NCBI GenBank assembly: GCA_035293985.1
Contig: DATGLS010000040.1
Location: 1-64,000, forward strand
Length of the DNA: 64,000 bases
Direction of reading: 5' to 3'
Source: JAVDCA01 sp035293985
GTDB lineage: Bacteria > Pseudomonadota > Alphaproteobacteria > Rhizobiales > Xanthobacteraceae
Below the pieces are notes generated by a model. It saw only the letters and a list, made by a program, of their open reading frames with translations. It was not told the origin of the DNA and made no database searches. Each line of letters starts with the position of its first letter. The first letter of the stretch is position 1. Of this stretch, positions 33,647 through 42,173 are shown piece by piece. The position numbers and the translations under genes were made by a program.

Positions 33647-34510
33647 TCACGGCCGCACCCCCGGCGTTTCGATCTTGAGCCCGGCCGCTCGCCGCATGAG
33701 AAATGTTTCAAGCGCCACGTACTCAGCCGAGCCGTATTCATACGGCGCCGCCCGCATGCCGATGATGCAGTTGCGCAGGCGGCGCTGCAGCGAGCCGAGG
33801 CTCTGCCATTCGAGGCGATAGATCGGATAGCCGGTGGGCTGGCCCTGCGGCACGACGTTGCCGGCGAGCTTCTTGCCCCAGTTGTCGTCGTGGCATTGCG
33901 CGCACGACATGTTGATCTGGCCCTGGCGCGTCTCGAACAGTGTGCGCCCCTGCGCGATGAACGGCGCCAGGCGTGGATCATCCGGCGGCGCGATCGGCAT
34001 TCCGCGCGACTGGTTGGCGATATACGCGGTGAGCGCGAGGAGGTCGTGGCTCTCGAAGGCGAGCGGCGGCGCCTGCTGGTTGTCGCGCCGTTCCAGGTTG
34101 ATGCGCGCCTCGAGATCGACCGGCCGGCCCTGCTTGGCATCGAACGCCGGATAGCGCGCCGCCACGCCCTTCATGCTCCGCGTCGCATCGCCATGGCAGT
34201 CGGCGCAGGACTTGTTGGCGCTGCCCGTCTTGGTCGACCACAGCGTCTCGCCGTCGAGCACCCATAGCAAGCCGGGATTGGCGGTGTCGTCGTCCTCCAT
34301 CGCCTTGGTCTCGGCGCCGAGATCGGCATAACCCGAGCGTCGCTGGTCCGGCGGGATGTCCGCGGCCACGGCTGGAACACAAAGCAGAAGGAACGAAAGC
34401 GCAGGGCAGGCAAGGCGCGCCACCGCAGTTGCCGCGTGAGCGAAATCTCGCGCGCGCCTTGCCCACGCGGCAACATCGGCACGCGCGATTTTGCCCACCC
34501 TACGGATCAT
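33647..34510 (-). CDS. soxA: Sulfur-oxidation diheme cytochrome c SoxA
   Basis: SoxA subunit of SoxAX, which links thiosulfate to the SoxY cysteine in the periplasm. Two heme-binding motifs, CADCH (about 102-106) and CAQCH (about 196-200), and a downstream RNC whose Cys corresponds to the persulfidated heme ligand of the active site. Hydrophobic signal core LSFLLLCVPAVAA at about 39-50. ATG 34510 overlaps the soxZ stop (ATGA). The first about 35 residues before the signal core are encoded by a half copy of repeat family C, giving an odd, long basic n-region (MIRRVGKIARADVAAWARRA). An internal GTG near 34422 would give a more normal signal peptide. Confidence 0.9.
   Translation of the reverse strand: MIRRVGKIARADVAAWARRARDFAHAATAVARLACPALSFLLLCVPAVAADIPPDQRRSGYADLGAETKAMEDDDTANPGLLWVLDGETLWSTKTGSANKSCADCHGDATRSMKGVAARYPAFDAKQGRPVDLEARINLERRDNQQAPPLAFESHDLLALTAYIANQSRGMPIAPPDDPRLAPFIAQGRTLFETRQGQINMSCAQCHDDNWGKKLAGNVVPQGQPTGYPIYRLEWQSLGSLQRRLRNCIIGMRAAPYEYGSAEYVALETFLMRRAAGLKIETPGVRP
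34459..34506. repeat. Half copy of repeat family C inside soxA 5' end
   Basis: Reads (plus strand) CTTGCCCACGCGG...GCGATTTTGCCCACCCTACGG, matching one arm of the family C element, and abuts the soxZ stop codon. It is translated as part of the annotated soxA N-terminus. Confidence 0.6.
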
Positions 34511-34827
34511 TCCACCGTGATCTTCGCGCTTCCCGTCTCGTGGAAGCCGTTGTCGCCGGTCCACTCGAACGTGATGGTGCCGCTGTCGGTCGCGACCGTC
34601 GAAAAGCTGATGAAAGGGTTGGCGGCGATCGCCGGATGCAGATCGGCGCTGAAGATTTCTTCGCCGTTATAGGTGCACGTGAACTGGGTGATGATGTTGC
34701 GCGGGATCGGCTTGCCGACGTTGTCGCGGCGGAAGCCCGTTTCCATGATGTGCGAGATCAGCGTCTTGATCTCGATGATGTCGCCGCGTTTGGCTTTCGG
34801 CGGCACGTTGATGAGGGCGCGGGCCAT
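34507..34827 (-). CDS. soxZ: Thiosulfate oxidation carrier complex protein SoxZ
   Basis: 106 aa, immunoglobulin-like partner of SoxY. Recognisable segments: RALINVPPKAKRGDIIEIKTLISH at the start (first residues read MARALINVPP), METGFRRD, IPRNIIT and SFSTVATDSGTITFEWTG. SoxYZ carries sulfur intermediates on the SoxY C-terminal cysteine. The start overlaps the soxY stop (TGATG) and its own stop overlaps the soxA ATG, so the three genes are translationally coupled. No signal peptide; SoxZ is exported with Tat-bearing SoxY. Confidence 0.95.
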   Translation of the reverse strand: MARALINVPPKAKRGDIIEIKTLISHIMETGFRRDNVGKPIPRNIITQFTCTYNGEEIFSADLHPAIAANPFISFSTVATDSGTITFEWTGDNGFHETGSAKITVE

Positions 34828-35300
34828 CAGTCGAGGTTCTCCAGGCAGGCCTGCAGCGTGACGATCACGTCGGCCGAGGCGGACCAGAACGTGCCGTCGC
34901 TCAGCTCGGCGATCGCGACGATCGTCTGGGTGTCGGCGAGGCGGAAGCGGGTCGATATCTTGGCGCGGCCGGAGCGCGGCCCGAGATGGGCGCTGATCAC
35001 GTTCGGCAGCGGGTTCTTCTCGTTGAACACGTGGATGGCCTTGACGTAGTCCTTGGCAGTCATCGCGCTGGCGACGTCGATCGTCAGCGCCACCGAGTTG
35101 CCGTTCTCGACCAGCGCCGGCACGTCCAGCGTCACCTTACCCTTCTTGATCGGCGCCTCCCCGACCAGCTGGCGGATCGCCCGCTGCATCGTCTCGGGCG
35201 TCGCGGCAGCCGGCTCGATCATGATCAGCGCGGCGCCGATGCCGGCGGCGCCGGTCAGCAGAATCTCTCGCCGTGTGGCGCCTGTGCGGTGAAGGCTCAT
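34827..35300 (-). CDS. soxY: Thiosulfate oxidation carrier protein SoxY, atypical C-terminus
   Basis: 157 aa with a Tat signal (ATRREILLTGAAGIGAALIM) and a SoxY domain: GKVTLDVPALVENGNSVALTI, VFNEKNPLPNVI, FRLADTQTIVAIAELSDGTFW. In typical SoxY the chain ends GGCGG, the swinging arm whose Cys holds the sulfur. Here it ends LQACLENLD: one Cys is present, but the glycine frame is missing and six residues follow it. The protein may be a variant carrier that uses the same Cys. ATG 35300 starts the Tat signal; the longer frame upstream overlaps the soxX end. Confidence 0.88.
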   Translation of the reverse strand: MSLHRTGATRREILLTGAAGIGAALIMIEPAAATPETMQRAIRQLVGEAPIKKGKVTLDVPALVENGNSVALTIDVASAMTAKDYVKAIHVFNEKNPLPNVISAHLGPRSGRAKISTRFRLADTQTIVAIAELSDGTFWSASADVIVTLQACLENLD

Positions 35301-35331
35301 GACGATACCCTTGGGGTCATCCGCATCTTGT

Positions 35332-35784
35332 TCAATTCTTGAGCGTCGCCAGGAACGCGACCACATCCTCGATCTGCTCCGCCGAGAATATAGGCTTGCC
35401 GCGCAGCGACGGCACCACCCGGTTCATGCCCTCGACCGCATAGTAGGGCGGCATGATCGTGGCTGGGTTGAGCTTGCGCGCGTCGACCAGCCGCAGCCGC
35501 AGCTGACCTTCCGACCAACGTGCGCCCACGCCCTTGAGGTCCGGCGCCATATTTCCCTGGAACCGCTCTTCCGGGAAGGGCCCCGAGTGACACAGCAGGC
35601 ATAAACCGACGTTCCGGTTGGTCACGATCGCGCGACCGCGCGCCGGATCGCCCTTGGCGCCGGTAAGCGAGTCCGGAATGGCGTCGCCGACGATCGTGTA
35701 CGGCCGCAGCGCGTCGGCGCGAACCGGGGGGGCGACCGCTAACGCGCAGACGATCGCCGCCGCGAGCGCGGCGCGCGCTTTCAT
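35332..35784 (-). CDS. soxX: Sulfur-oxidation monoheme cytochrome c SoxX
   Basis: 150 aa. Signal peptide MKARAALAAAIVCALAVAPP with cleavage near VRADA, then one heme-attachment site CLLCH (about residues 62-66) and a distal Met in NPATIMPPYY, as in SoxX. It pairs with SoxA to conjugate thiosulfate to SoxY. The gene start overlaps the end of the flavoprotein gene (ATGA at 35781-35784), and soxY follows after 31 bases. A longer in-frame reading on this strand runs back inside the flavoprotein gene and is a shadow. Confidence 0.92.
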   Translation of the reverse strand: MKARAALAAAIVCALAVAPPVRADALRPYTIVGDAIPDSLTGAKGDPARGRAIVTNRNVGLCLLCHSGPFPEERFQGNMAPDLKGVGARWSEGQLRLRLVDARKLNPATIMPPYYAVEGMNRVVPSLRGKPIFSAEQIEDVVAFLATLKN

Positions 35785-37067
35785 CCGAACACCGCGGCGG
35801 TGATCTGGGCGAACCAGGCATCGGCCTCCTTCGCCTCGCCGCTGCGCACTGCGGGCGCCGCGTTGCGCGGGCTGACCACGATGCCGATGCCGGGCGGCGA
35901 TTCCTCGTACTGGCCGTCCTTGGGCCGGAAGGTGCTGCGCTGCGAGATCGCATAGTCGGGCGCGATCAGGCTGAAGCACGAGCTCGTCAGCGTCGGCGCC
36001 GCCGGCGTCTTGCCGGCGAGCAGCGCCGCGATCGCGTTGGCGCAGATCTCGCCCTGGACCTGTGCGGCCGAGGCCGCGCGCGGCATCGCGCCGGCGATGG
36101 CGGCGTCGCCGATCACGTGGATGTTGGCCTGCAGCTTCGACTCGAAGGTGACGGGATCGACCGGACACCAGCCGGTGCGGTCGGCGACGCCGGCGAGCTC
36201 GGCCACGTGGCCCGCTTTCTGCGGCGGGATGACGTTGGCAACCGCGGCCTTGTACTTGTCGAAGTCGGTGACCAGCGTGCGGGTCTGCGGCTCGACCGAG
36301 TTGACGAGGCCGTCGTTGCCGACCGCGCGCCACTCGATCAGCCCCGGATAGAGCGCCTTCCACGCCTCCTCGAACAGCTCGTGCATCGCGAACGTGTCCT
36401 TGGCGTCGAAGATGACGATCTTCGAGCGCGGCTTGCGGCGTTTGAGGTAGTAGGCGATCAGGCTCGCGCGCTCGTACGGTGCCGGCGGGCAACGCGCCGG
36501 ATTGACCGGCGCCGAGATCGCGACGAGGCCGCCGTCGTCCATGCTCTCGAGCTGGCGGCGCAGCAGCGCGATCTGGTCGCCCCCCTTGTAAGCGTGCGGC
36601 ATCAGCGCGGCGGCGGCCTCGTCATAGCCCTGGATGGCGCCCCAGCGGAAATCGATGCCGGGCGAGAGGATGAGACGGTCGTAGGCGAGCCTCGTCCCGT
36701 CCGCGAGCGTGATGGTCCGTCCATGGGGATCGATCGCGCTCGCGGCCGATAGCGCGACAGTGATTCCGTCATGTCCGAGCTTGTCGTAACCGAATTGCTG
36801 CTGCGAGAGATCGCGCAGGCCGGCGATCACCGCATTGCTCATCGGGCTCGCCGTATAGGTGCGGTTCGCCTCGACCAGTGTGACGGTGAGATGCGGATCG
36901 GCCCTGCGTAGCGCACGGGCGCAGGCGGCACCACCGAACCCGCCGCCGACCACGACGATGCGTGGGCCATTGGCTTGCGCACGCACGGCCGGAGATACGA
37001 TGGCGGCCGACAGGGCCGCCATCGCGGATTTCAACAATCGACGTCTGCCGATCGGAGCGCGGAGCAT
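35781..37067 (-). CDS. soxF: Sulfide dehydrogenase-type flavoprotein (SoxF/FccB)
   Basis: Flavocytochrome c sulfide dehydrogenase flavin subunit family (428 aa). Twin-arginine signal (GRRRLLKSAMAALSAAI), FAD-binding IVVVGGGFGGAACARALRR, the redox-cysteine segment PARCPPAPYERAS and DRTGWCPVDP, and a C-terminal FAD-binding GDAAIAG. It likely oxidises sulfide or polysulfide, or supports SoxYZ, passing electrons to a c-type cytochrome. First gene of the sox unit and coupled to soxX by ATGA. ATG 37067 follows GGAGACGGC; an extension upstream reads through the family C repeat and is rejected. No separate FccA cytochrome is seen apart from SoxX. Confidence 0.9.
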   Translation of the reverse strand: MLRAPIGRRRLLKSAMAALSAAIVSPAVRAQANGPRIVVVGGGFGGAACARALRRADPHLTVTLVEANRTYTASPMSNAVIAGLRDLSQQQFGYDKLGHDGITVALSAASAIDPHGRTITLADGTRLAYDRLILSPGIDFRWGAIQGYDEAAAALMPHAYKGGDQIALLRRQLESMDDGGLVAISAPVNPARCPPAPYERASLIAYYLKRRKPRSKIVIFDAKDTFAMHELFEEAWKALYPGLIEWRAVGNDGLVNSVEPQTRTLVTDFDKYKAAVANVIPPQKAGHVAELAGVADRTGWCPVDPVTFESKLQANIHVIGDAAIAGAMPRAASAAQVQGEICANAIAALLAGKTPAAPTLTSSCFSLIAPDYAISQRSTFRPKDGQYEESPPGIGIVVSPRNAAPAVRSGEAKEADAWFAQITAAVFG

Positions 37068-37080
37068 GATCGCCGTCTCC

Positions 37081-37150
37081 GTAGGGTGGGCAAAGACACG
37101 AAGTGCCATGCCCACGCGGCCGTGGGCACGCTTCGCTTTGCCCACCCTAC
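37081..37150. repeat. Family C repeat between the molybdenum enzyme and soxF
   Basis: GTAGGGTGGGCAAAGACACG and the complementary GTGGGCACGCTTCGCTTTGC..CACCCTAC arms. It separates the stop of the xanthine-dehydrogenase-like gene from soxF and could lower read-through. Confidence 0.75.
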
Positions 37151-37155
37151 CGCAT

Positions 37156-39330
37156 TCAAGCCATCGTCAGGCCGTGGTCGCGCAGCGGGAACGTGCGGTA
37201 GCGCGTGCCCGTCGCGTTGGCGATGGCGTTGAGCACTGCCGGCGGCGCGACGCAGATGGTCGGCTCGCCGACGCCGCCCCAGACGCCGCTGTGCGACGGC
37301 ATGACGATCGACTCGACTTTCGGCATCTGCGCGAGCCGCATCGAGTCATAGGTGTCGAAGTTCTCCTGCACGACGCGCCCGTCCTTGATCTCGATGCCGC
37401 CGAGGAACAGGCCAGTGAGCCCATACATGAACGAGCCGGCGATCTGCCGCTCGATCAGCGCAGGGTTGACGGCGTAGCCCGGATCGGTCGCGCCGACGAT
37501 GCGGTGGATCTTCACCTTCTTGCCGTCGACCGAGACCTCGGCCGCGGCCGCGATGTAGCTGCCGAAGCCCATGTGCTGGGCGAGGCCGCGATAGATGCCG
37601 GCCGGCGCCGGCGTGCCCCAGCCGATCCTCTCGGCGACCGCGTTGAGCACCGCGAGGTGGCGCGGATGCTTCATCATGTTCTTGCGCCGGAACTCGAGCG
37701 CGTCGACACCCATCTCCTTCGCCAGCTCGTCCATGAAGCACTCGAGATAGATGGCGTTGTGGTTGATGTTGACGCCGCGCCAGAACCCCGGATGGATGTG
37801 CGGGTTGCGCATCGAGTGGTCGACCAGCACGTTGGGCACGTCATAGCCGAACGCCGCCTCGGCGCCGCCCGGATAGAAGCCCGAGAAGGTCGCGGGATCG
37901 CGGCCTTCCTGCATGCGCGCCGGCATGACGGTCGCGAGAATCGACTGGCCCGAGATGCGGATGTGCATCGCGTTCAGGTTCTTGTTCTCGTCGAAACCAG
38001 CCGTGAGCTTGCACTGGGTGACCGGGTGGTACCAGCCGTGGATCATGTCCTCTTCGCGCGACCACAACAGCTTGATCGGCGTGCCGGGCATCTGCTTGGC
38101 GATCAGCACCGCCTGCTTGACGTAGTCGTGCGAGGTCGAGCGCCGGCCGAAGCCGCCGCCGAGGAAGGTCTTGTAGACCTCGCATTTCGGGATCGGCAGC
38201 CCGCTCGTCTCCGAGACGAGCGCGAGTGCGGCCTCGCCATTCTGCGTCGAGGTCCACACCTCGCACTTCTCGTCGGTGTAGCGCGCGGTGGCGTTCTGCG
38301 GCTCCATCGTGACGTGGTGCTGGTACGGATAGGCGTAGACCGCTTCGACCTTCTTGGCGGCCTTGTCCAGGGCCGCCTTGGCGTCGCCGGTCTTGTTGCC
38401 GACCAGCCCCTCGGGAACATCGAGGCCTTCCTTGAGCCAGGCCGCGATCGAGGCGCTGGAGACTTTTGCGTTCGGGCCCAGGTCCCAGTTGATCGGCATG
38501 GCCTCGAGCGCAGTCTTGGCGCGCCACCAGCTGTCGGCGATCACCGCAACCGCATTGTCCTCGACCTTGACGACCTTCTTGAAGCCTTTGCGGTCCTTGA
38601 TCTTGGCCTCGTCATAGCTCTGCAGCTTGCCGCCGTTCACCGGGCACGCCTTGATCGCGGCGTAGAGCATGCCGGGCAGCCGGATGTCGATGCCGTAGAT
38701 CGCGGTGCCATTGACCTTGAGCGGGGTGTCGAGCCGCTTCTTCGGCTGGCCGATGATCGTCCAGTCCTTCGGGTCCTTGAGCTTGATGTCGGCGTCGGCG
38801 GGCGGCGGCAGCTGTCCGGCCGCGGACGCGATCTTGCCGAACGTGACCGTCTTGCCCGACGCCTTGTGCGAGATCACGCCGTCGGCGACGGTGAGCTCCG
38901 TCGCCGGCACCTTCAGCTCATTGGCAGCCGCCGACACCAGCATCATGCGCGCGGCAGCGCCGCCCTTGCGCACGATCTGGTTCGATGAGCGGATGCCCTG
39001 GCTGCCGGCGGTGAAGAAGTCGCCCCAGACGCGCTTGCGCTTCACGTTCTCGCCGGGCGTCGGAAACTCGTAGGTGACCTTGTCCCAGCTGCACCCGAGC
39101 TCCTCGGCGACCATCTGGGCGAGGCCCGTGAGCGTGCCCTGGCCCATCTCCGAGCGGGCAATGCGGATGACGACGGTTTCGTCGGGCTTGATCACGGCCC
39201 AGGCGTTGACCTCGGGCGGGCTGTCGGCCGCTTCGGCGAGCGGAACGTGGAAGCCGAGCGCGAGCCCGCCGCCCGCGGCGGCAGCGCTGACCACGAAGGA
39301 ACGGCGATTCATTTTTGGCATGACGTTCAT
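37156..39330 (-). CDS. Molybdopterin-binding large subunit, isoquinoline-oxidoreductase (IorB)-like
   Basis: 724 aa, xanthine oxidase family in the IorB-like branch. Tat signal NRRSFVVSAAAAGGGLALG directs the folded, cofactor-loaded enzyme to the periplasm. Conserved blocks: IARSEMGQGTLTGLAQM, KTFLGGGFGRRS, GFWRGVN and the active-site Glu in GVWGGVGEPTI. It hydroxylates N-heterocycles or oxidises aldehydes with water as oxygen source. The 2Fe-2S subunit gene lies 15 bases upstream on the same strand, giving a two-subunit enzyme that would pass electrons to a c-type cytochrome. Substrate not determinable. soxF follows after a repeat. Confidence 0.9.
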   Translation of the reverse strand: MNVMPKMNRRSFVVSAAAAGGGLALGFHVPLAEAADSPPEVNAWAVIKPDETVVIRIARSEMGQGTLTGLAQMVAEELGCSWDKVTYEFPTPGENVKRKRVWGDFFTAGSQGIRSSNQIVRKGGAAARMMLVSAAANELKVPATELTVADGVISHKASGKTVTFGKIASAAGQLPPPADADIKLKDPKDWTIIGQPKKRLDTPLKVNGTAIYGIDIRLPGMLYAAIKACPVNGGKLQSYDEAKIKDRKGFKKVVKVEDNAVAVIADSWWRAKTALEAMPINWDLGPNAKVSSASIAAWLKEGLDVPEGLVGNKTGDAKAALDKAAKKVEAVYAYPYQHHVTMEPQNATARYTDEKCEVWTSTQNGEAALALVSETSGLPIPKCEVYKTFLGGGFGRRSTSHDYVKQAVLIAKQMPGTPIKLLWSREEDMIHGWYHPVTQCKLTAGFDENKNLNAMHIRISGQSILATVMPARMQEGRDPATFSGFYPGGAEAAFGYDVPNVLVDHSMRNPHIHPGFWRGVNINHNAIYLECFMDELAKEMGVDALEFRRKNMMKHPRHLAVLNAVAERIGWGTPAPAGIYRGLAQHMGFGSYIAAAAEVSVDGKKVKIHRIVGATDPGYAVNPALIERQIAGSFMYGLTGLFLGGIEIKDGRVVQENFDTYDSMRLAQMPKVESIVMPSHSGVWGGVGEPTICVAPPAVLNAIANATGTRYRTFPLRDHGLTMA

Positions 39331-39345
39331 GGCATCCTCCCCGGC

Positions 39346-39798
39346 TCAAGCGTTGGCGATTGCGGCGTGGATGCCGGCGCGCACCTGCTCGAAGGTGCCG
39401 CAACGACAGATATTGGTGATGGCGTCGTTGATCTCGCCATCGGTCGGCTTCGGGTTCTTCTTGAGCAGGGCCGCGACCGCCATGATCATGCCGCTTTGGC
39501 AGTAACCGCATTGCGGCACGTCGTTGTCGATCCACGCCTGCTGCACCTTGTGCAGCTTGCCGTTCTCGGCGAGGCCCTCGATGGTGGTGATCTGATGCCC
39601 GGCCGCGTCGCTCACCGCGAGACCGCAGGAGCGCACGGCCTCGCCGTCCATGTGCACCGTGCAGGCGCCGCATTGGGCGATGCCGCAGCCGTATTTCGTC
39701 CCGGTCATCCCGATCGTGTCGCGAATGACCCACAAGAGCGGGGTATCGGGCTCGACGTCGACCTCGTGCGATTTGCCGTTGATGGTGAGTTTTATCAT
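39346..39798 (-). CDS. 2Fe-2S small subunit (IorA-like)
   Basis: 150 aa. N-terminal plant-type ferredoxin domain with CGIAQCGACT and a later Cys (RSCGLAV), then the helical second cluster domain with CGYCQSGM and CRCG. It transfers electrons from the molybdopterin subunit encoded just downstream. No signal peptide: such subunits are exported by the Tat signal of the large subunit. ATG 39798 is preceded by GGAGGAAGG. It is the only small 2Fe-2S subunit gene I found here, although the window holds three other large-subunit genes of this superfamily. Confidence 0.93.
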   Translation of the reverse strand: MIKLTINGKSHEVDVEPDTPLLWVIRDTIGMTGTKYGCGIAQCGACTVHMDGEAVRSCGLAVSDAAGHQITTIEGLAENGKLHKVQQAWIDNDVPQCGYCQSGMIMAVAALLKKNPKPTDGEINDAITNICRCGTFEQVRAGIHAAIANA

Positions 39799-39869
39799 GC
39801 CTTCCTCCTGGTCACGATAGGGTCGGCCCGGCGTGCGCCCGGGGCCGCGATCTTGGTCGGGTTGACGGC

Positions 39870-39897
39870 ATCATAGCTTGTTCTGAATTGCTCTAAA
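39870..39897 (-). promoter_or_regulatory. Possible sigma-70 promoter of the 2Fe-2S/molybdenum operon
   Basis: On the minus strand TTTAGA (39892-39897) and TATGAT (39870-39875) are 16 bases apart, about 70 bases before the 2Fe-2S gene. They lie in the only AT-richer patch of the 150-base spacer. Fair -10, weak -35. Confidence 0.3.
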
Positions 39898-39948
39898 AAG
39901 GGGCTCGTGTCACTTTCGTGTGTGACCACGTCCAGCACCCGACACGCC

Positions 39949-42105
39949 TCAAATCTTGCGCAAATCGTGGCGCATCAGCGGCAACGTGCGAATGCGCCGG
40001 CCTGTCGCCGCGAAGATTGCATTGCACACCGCCGGCGCAACGATGGCGGACGGCGGTTCGCCCACCCCGCCCCAGAATCCACCCGATGGGACGAGCACGG
40101 TCTCGACCTTGGGCATGGCGGCCAGGCGCAGCATCCGGTAGCCGTCGAAATTGCCCTGCACGACACGGCCGTCCTTGATGCCGATCTCGCCGTACAGCGC
40201 CGCCGTCAGCCCGAACGCGACGCCGCTCTCGATCTGCCGCTCGACCGTCATCGGATTGACCACATGACCGCAATCGATCGCACAGACGAAGCGGTGCACC
40301 TCGAGCGCGCCCTGCGCGCTCACCGACACCTCCGCGACCGCCGTGATGAAGGCGTCGTCGACCTGCTCGATCGCAATGCCGCGAAACAGGCCCGCCGGCG
40401 CCGGCTCGGACCAGCGCGCCCTTTGCGCCGCGGCATCGAGCACGGCGATGAATTTCGCCGCGTGCAGATGCCGTCCGATCAGTCGCCGGCGATAAAGATA
40501 CGGATCCTGGCGCGCCGCATGCGCCATCTCGTCGATGAAGCTCTCCTTGAAGAAGCAGTTCTGCGTGTGGCTCACCCCACGCCAGAAGCCGACCGGCACG
40601 TGCGCGTTACGCTCGACGAAATCGACGCGGTAATTCGCCACGTCGTAGGGCATGTCCGCCGTGAAGCCTTCCTGCGCCTGACGGTCGACGCCGCCGACAA
40701 AGCCGCCCGCGAACAGGGTATGGATGATCGAGTTGCCGCAGAGCCGCACGTGCCAGGCGTGCGGCAGGCCGGCGGCGTCGAGGCCTGCGGTCATGCGCGC
40801 CATCATGGTCGGCCGATAGTAGTCGTGGCGCATGTCCTCTTCGCGCGACCAGATGGTCTGCACCGGTACGCCGACCTGCTGGGCGATCTTCACCGCATGC
40901 GGGATGAAATCCTGCACGATGCCGCGCCGGCCGAACCCGCCGCCGAGCATCATCTTGTGCACCCGCACATTCGCGGGCGGCACGCCCGCCGCATTGGCGG
41001 CGACCGAGAGCGCGGACTCGCCGTGCTGGGTCGGCACCCAGAGGTCGACCCCGTCGCCCATCACCTGGGCGGTGCAGTTCTGCGGCTCCAGCGTCGCATG
41101 GGCGAGATAGGGCAGGTGATAGTCGGCGGTGAGCCGCGTCGCGCTTTGCGCGAGGCCGGCCGTGATGTCGCCCTGCTCGCGGCCCACGCCGGCGTCATCA
41201 GCATCAAGTCCGGCCCGCAGCATCGCGGCGATGGAGTCGCTCGAGACGTTGATGTTCGCGCCGGGGTCCCACTTGACCGGCAAGGCTTCGAGCGCGGTCT
41301 TCGCCTGCCACCAGCTTTCCGCCACCACCGCCACGGCGTCATCGAATTTCACCACCTGCCGCACGCCCCTGCGGCCCATGATCCCCGCCTCGTCCGCGGC
41401 GACGAGCTTGCCGCCGAACACCGGGCATTGCGCGAGGGCGGCGTAGAGCATGCCGGGCAGCCGTACGTCGATCGCATAGATCGGCCTGCCGGTGACCTTG
41501 TCTGCCACATCGAGCCGCTTGCGCGACGTGCCGATGAGCGTCCACTCGTGCGGCTCCTTCAATCGCACGGATCGTGGCGGCGTGATGGTCGCTGCCGCCG
41601 CCGCGATCTCGCCGAAGCGGAGCGTGCGGCCGCTCGGCTTGTGGACGATCAGGCTGTCATGGGCGGCGCAGTCGCTCGTCGCCGTGTCCCAGCGGGCCGC
41701 GGCAGCCGCGATCAGCATCTCGCGGGCGGTCGCGCCGGCCTTGCGCAGGATCTCTTGCGAGGTGCGCACCGAGCGGCTGCCGCCGGTCGACATGTCGCCC
41801 CAGATGCGGCGGCGGCGCAGGTTCTCTTGTGGCGGGACGAACTCGGCGCCCACCTTGCTCCAGTCGCAGCCGAGCTCCTCGGCGACCAGCATGGGCAGCG
41901 CCGTGAAGATGCCCTGGCCCATCTCGGAACGGGCGATGCGGACCGTCACCCGGTCGTCAAGGGCGATCACGATCCAGCAGGTGATTTCGGGAGGGGTAGT
42001 CCCGGCCTGGGCCGGCGGATCGCAAGCGATATCGAAGCCGAGCGTCAACGCTCCGCCAACCGCAGCGGCGCTCACGAGAAAAGCGCGGCGATCGACCTTA
42101 GGCAC
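39949..42105 (-). CDS. Second IorB-like molybdopterin-binding subunit
   Basis: 718 aa, clearly paralogous to the gene at 37156-39330: Tat signal DRRAFLVSAAAVGGALTLG, IARSEMGQGIFTALPML, KMMLGGGFGRRG, GFWRGVSHT and GFWGGVGEP with the active-site Glu. No small 2Fe-2S gene is directly attached; it lies 68 bases after the CoA-transferase beta gene and 150 bases before the 2Fe-2S gene at 39346-39798, which might serve both large subunits. Because it follows the ABC/CoA-transferase operon on the same strand, it may oxidise the compound that operon handles. Confidence 0.88.
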   Translation of the reverse strand: MPKVDRRAFLVSAAAVGGALTLGFDIACDPPAQAGTTPPEITCWIVIALDDRVTVRIARSEMGQGIFTALPMLVAEELGCDWSKVGAEFVPPQENLRRRRIWGDMSTGGSRSVRTSQEILRKAGATAREMLIAAAAARWDTATSDCAAHDSLIVHKPSGRTLRFGEIAAAAATITPPRSVRLKEPHEWTLIGTSRKRLDVADKVTGRPIYAIDVRLPGMLYAALAQCPVFGGKLVAADEAGIMGRRGVRQVVKFDDAVAVVAESWWQAKTALEALPVKWDPGANINVSSDSIAAMLRAGLDADDAGVGREQGDITAGLAQSATRLTADYHLPYLAHATLEPQNCTAQVMGDGVDLWVPTQHGESALSVAANAAGVPPANVRVHKMMLGGGFGRRGIVQDFIPHAVKIAQQVGVPVQTIWSREEDMRHDYYRPTMMARMTAGLDAAGLPHAWHVRLCGNSIIHTLFAGGFVGGVDRQAQEGFTADMPYDVANYRVDFVERNAHVPVGFWRGVSHTQNCFFKESFIDEMAHAARQDPYLYRRRLIGRHLHAAKFIAVLDAAAQRARWSEPAPAGLFRGIAIEQVDDAFITAVAEVSVSAQGALEVHRFVCAIDCGHVVNPMTVERQIESGVAFGLTAALYGEIGIKDGRVVQGNFDGYRMLRLAAMPKVETVLVPSGGFWGGVGEPPSAIVAPAVCNAIFAATGRRIRTLPLMRHDLRKI

Positions 42106-42173
42106 CGAAATTCCTCATCCCCCGATTGGCGCCTGGGATTGCGGCACCATGATAACGCGAATTGGGAGGAGCG

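Noticed and set aside
35332..36492. 386-codon frame ending in the SoxX sequence
   Set aside because: Only the last 150 codons are SoxX with its own signal peptide; the rest is a shadow of the soxF gene in another frame.
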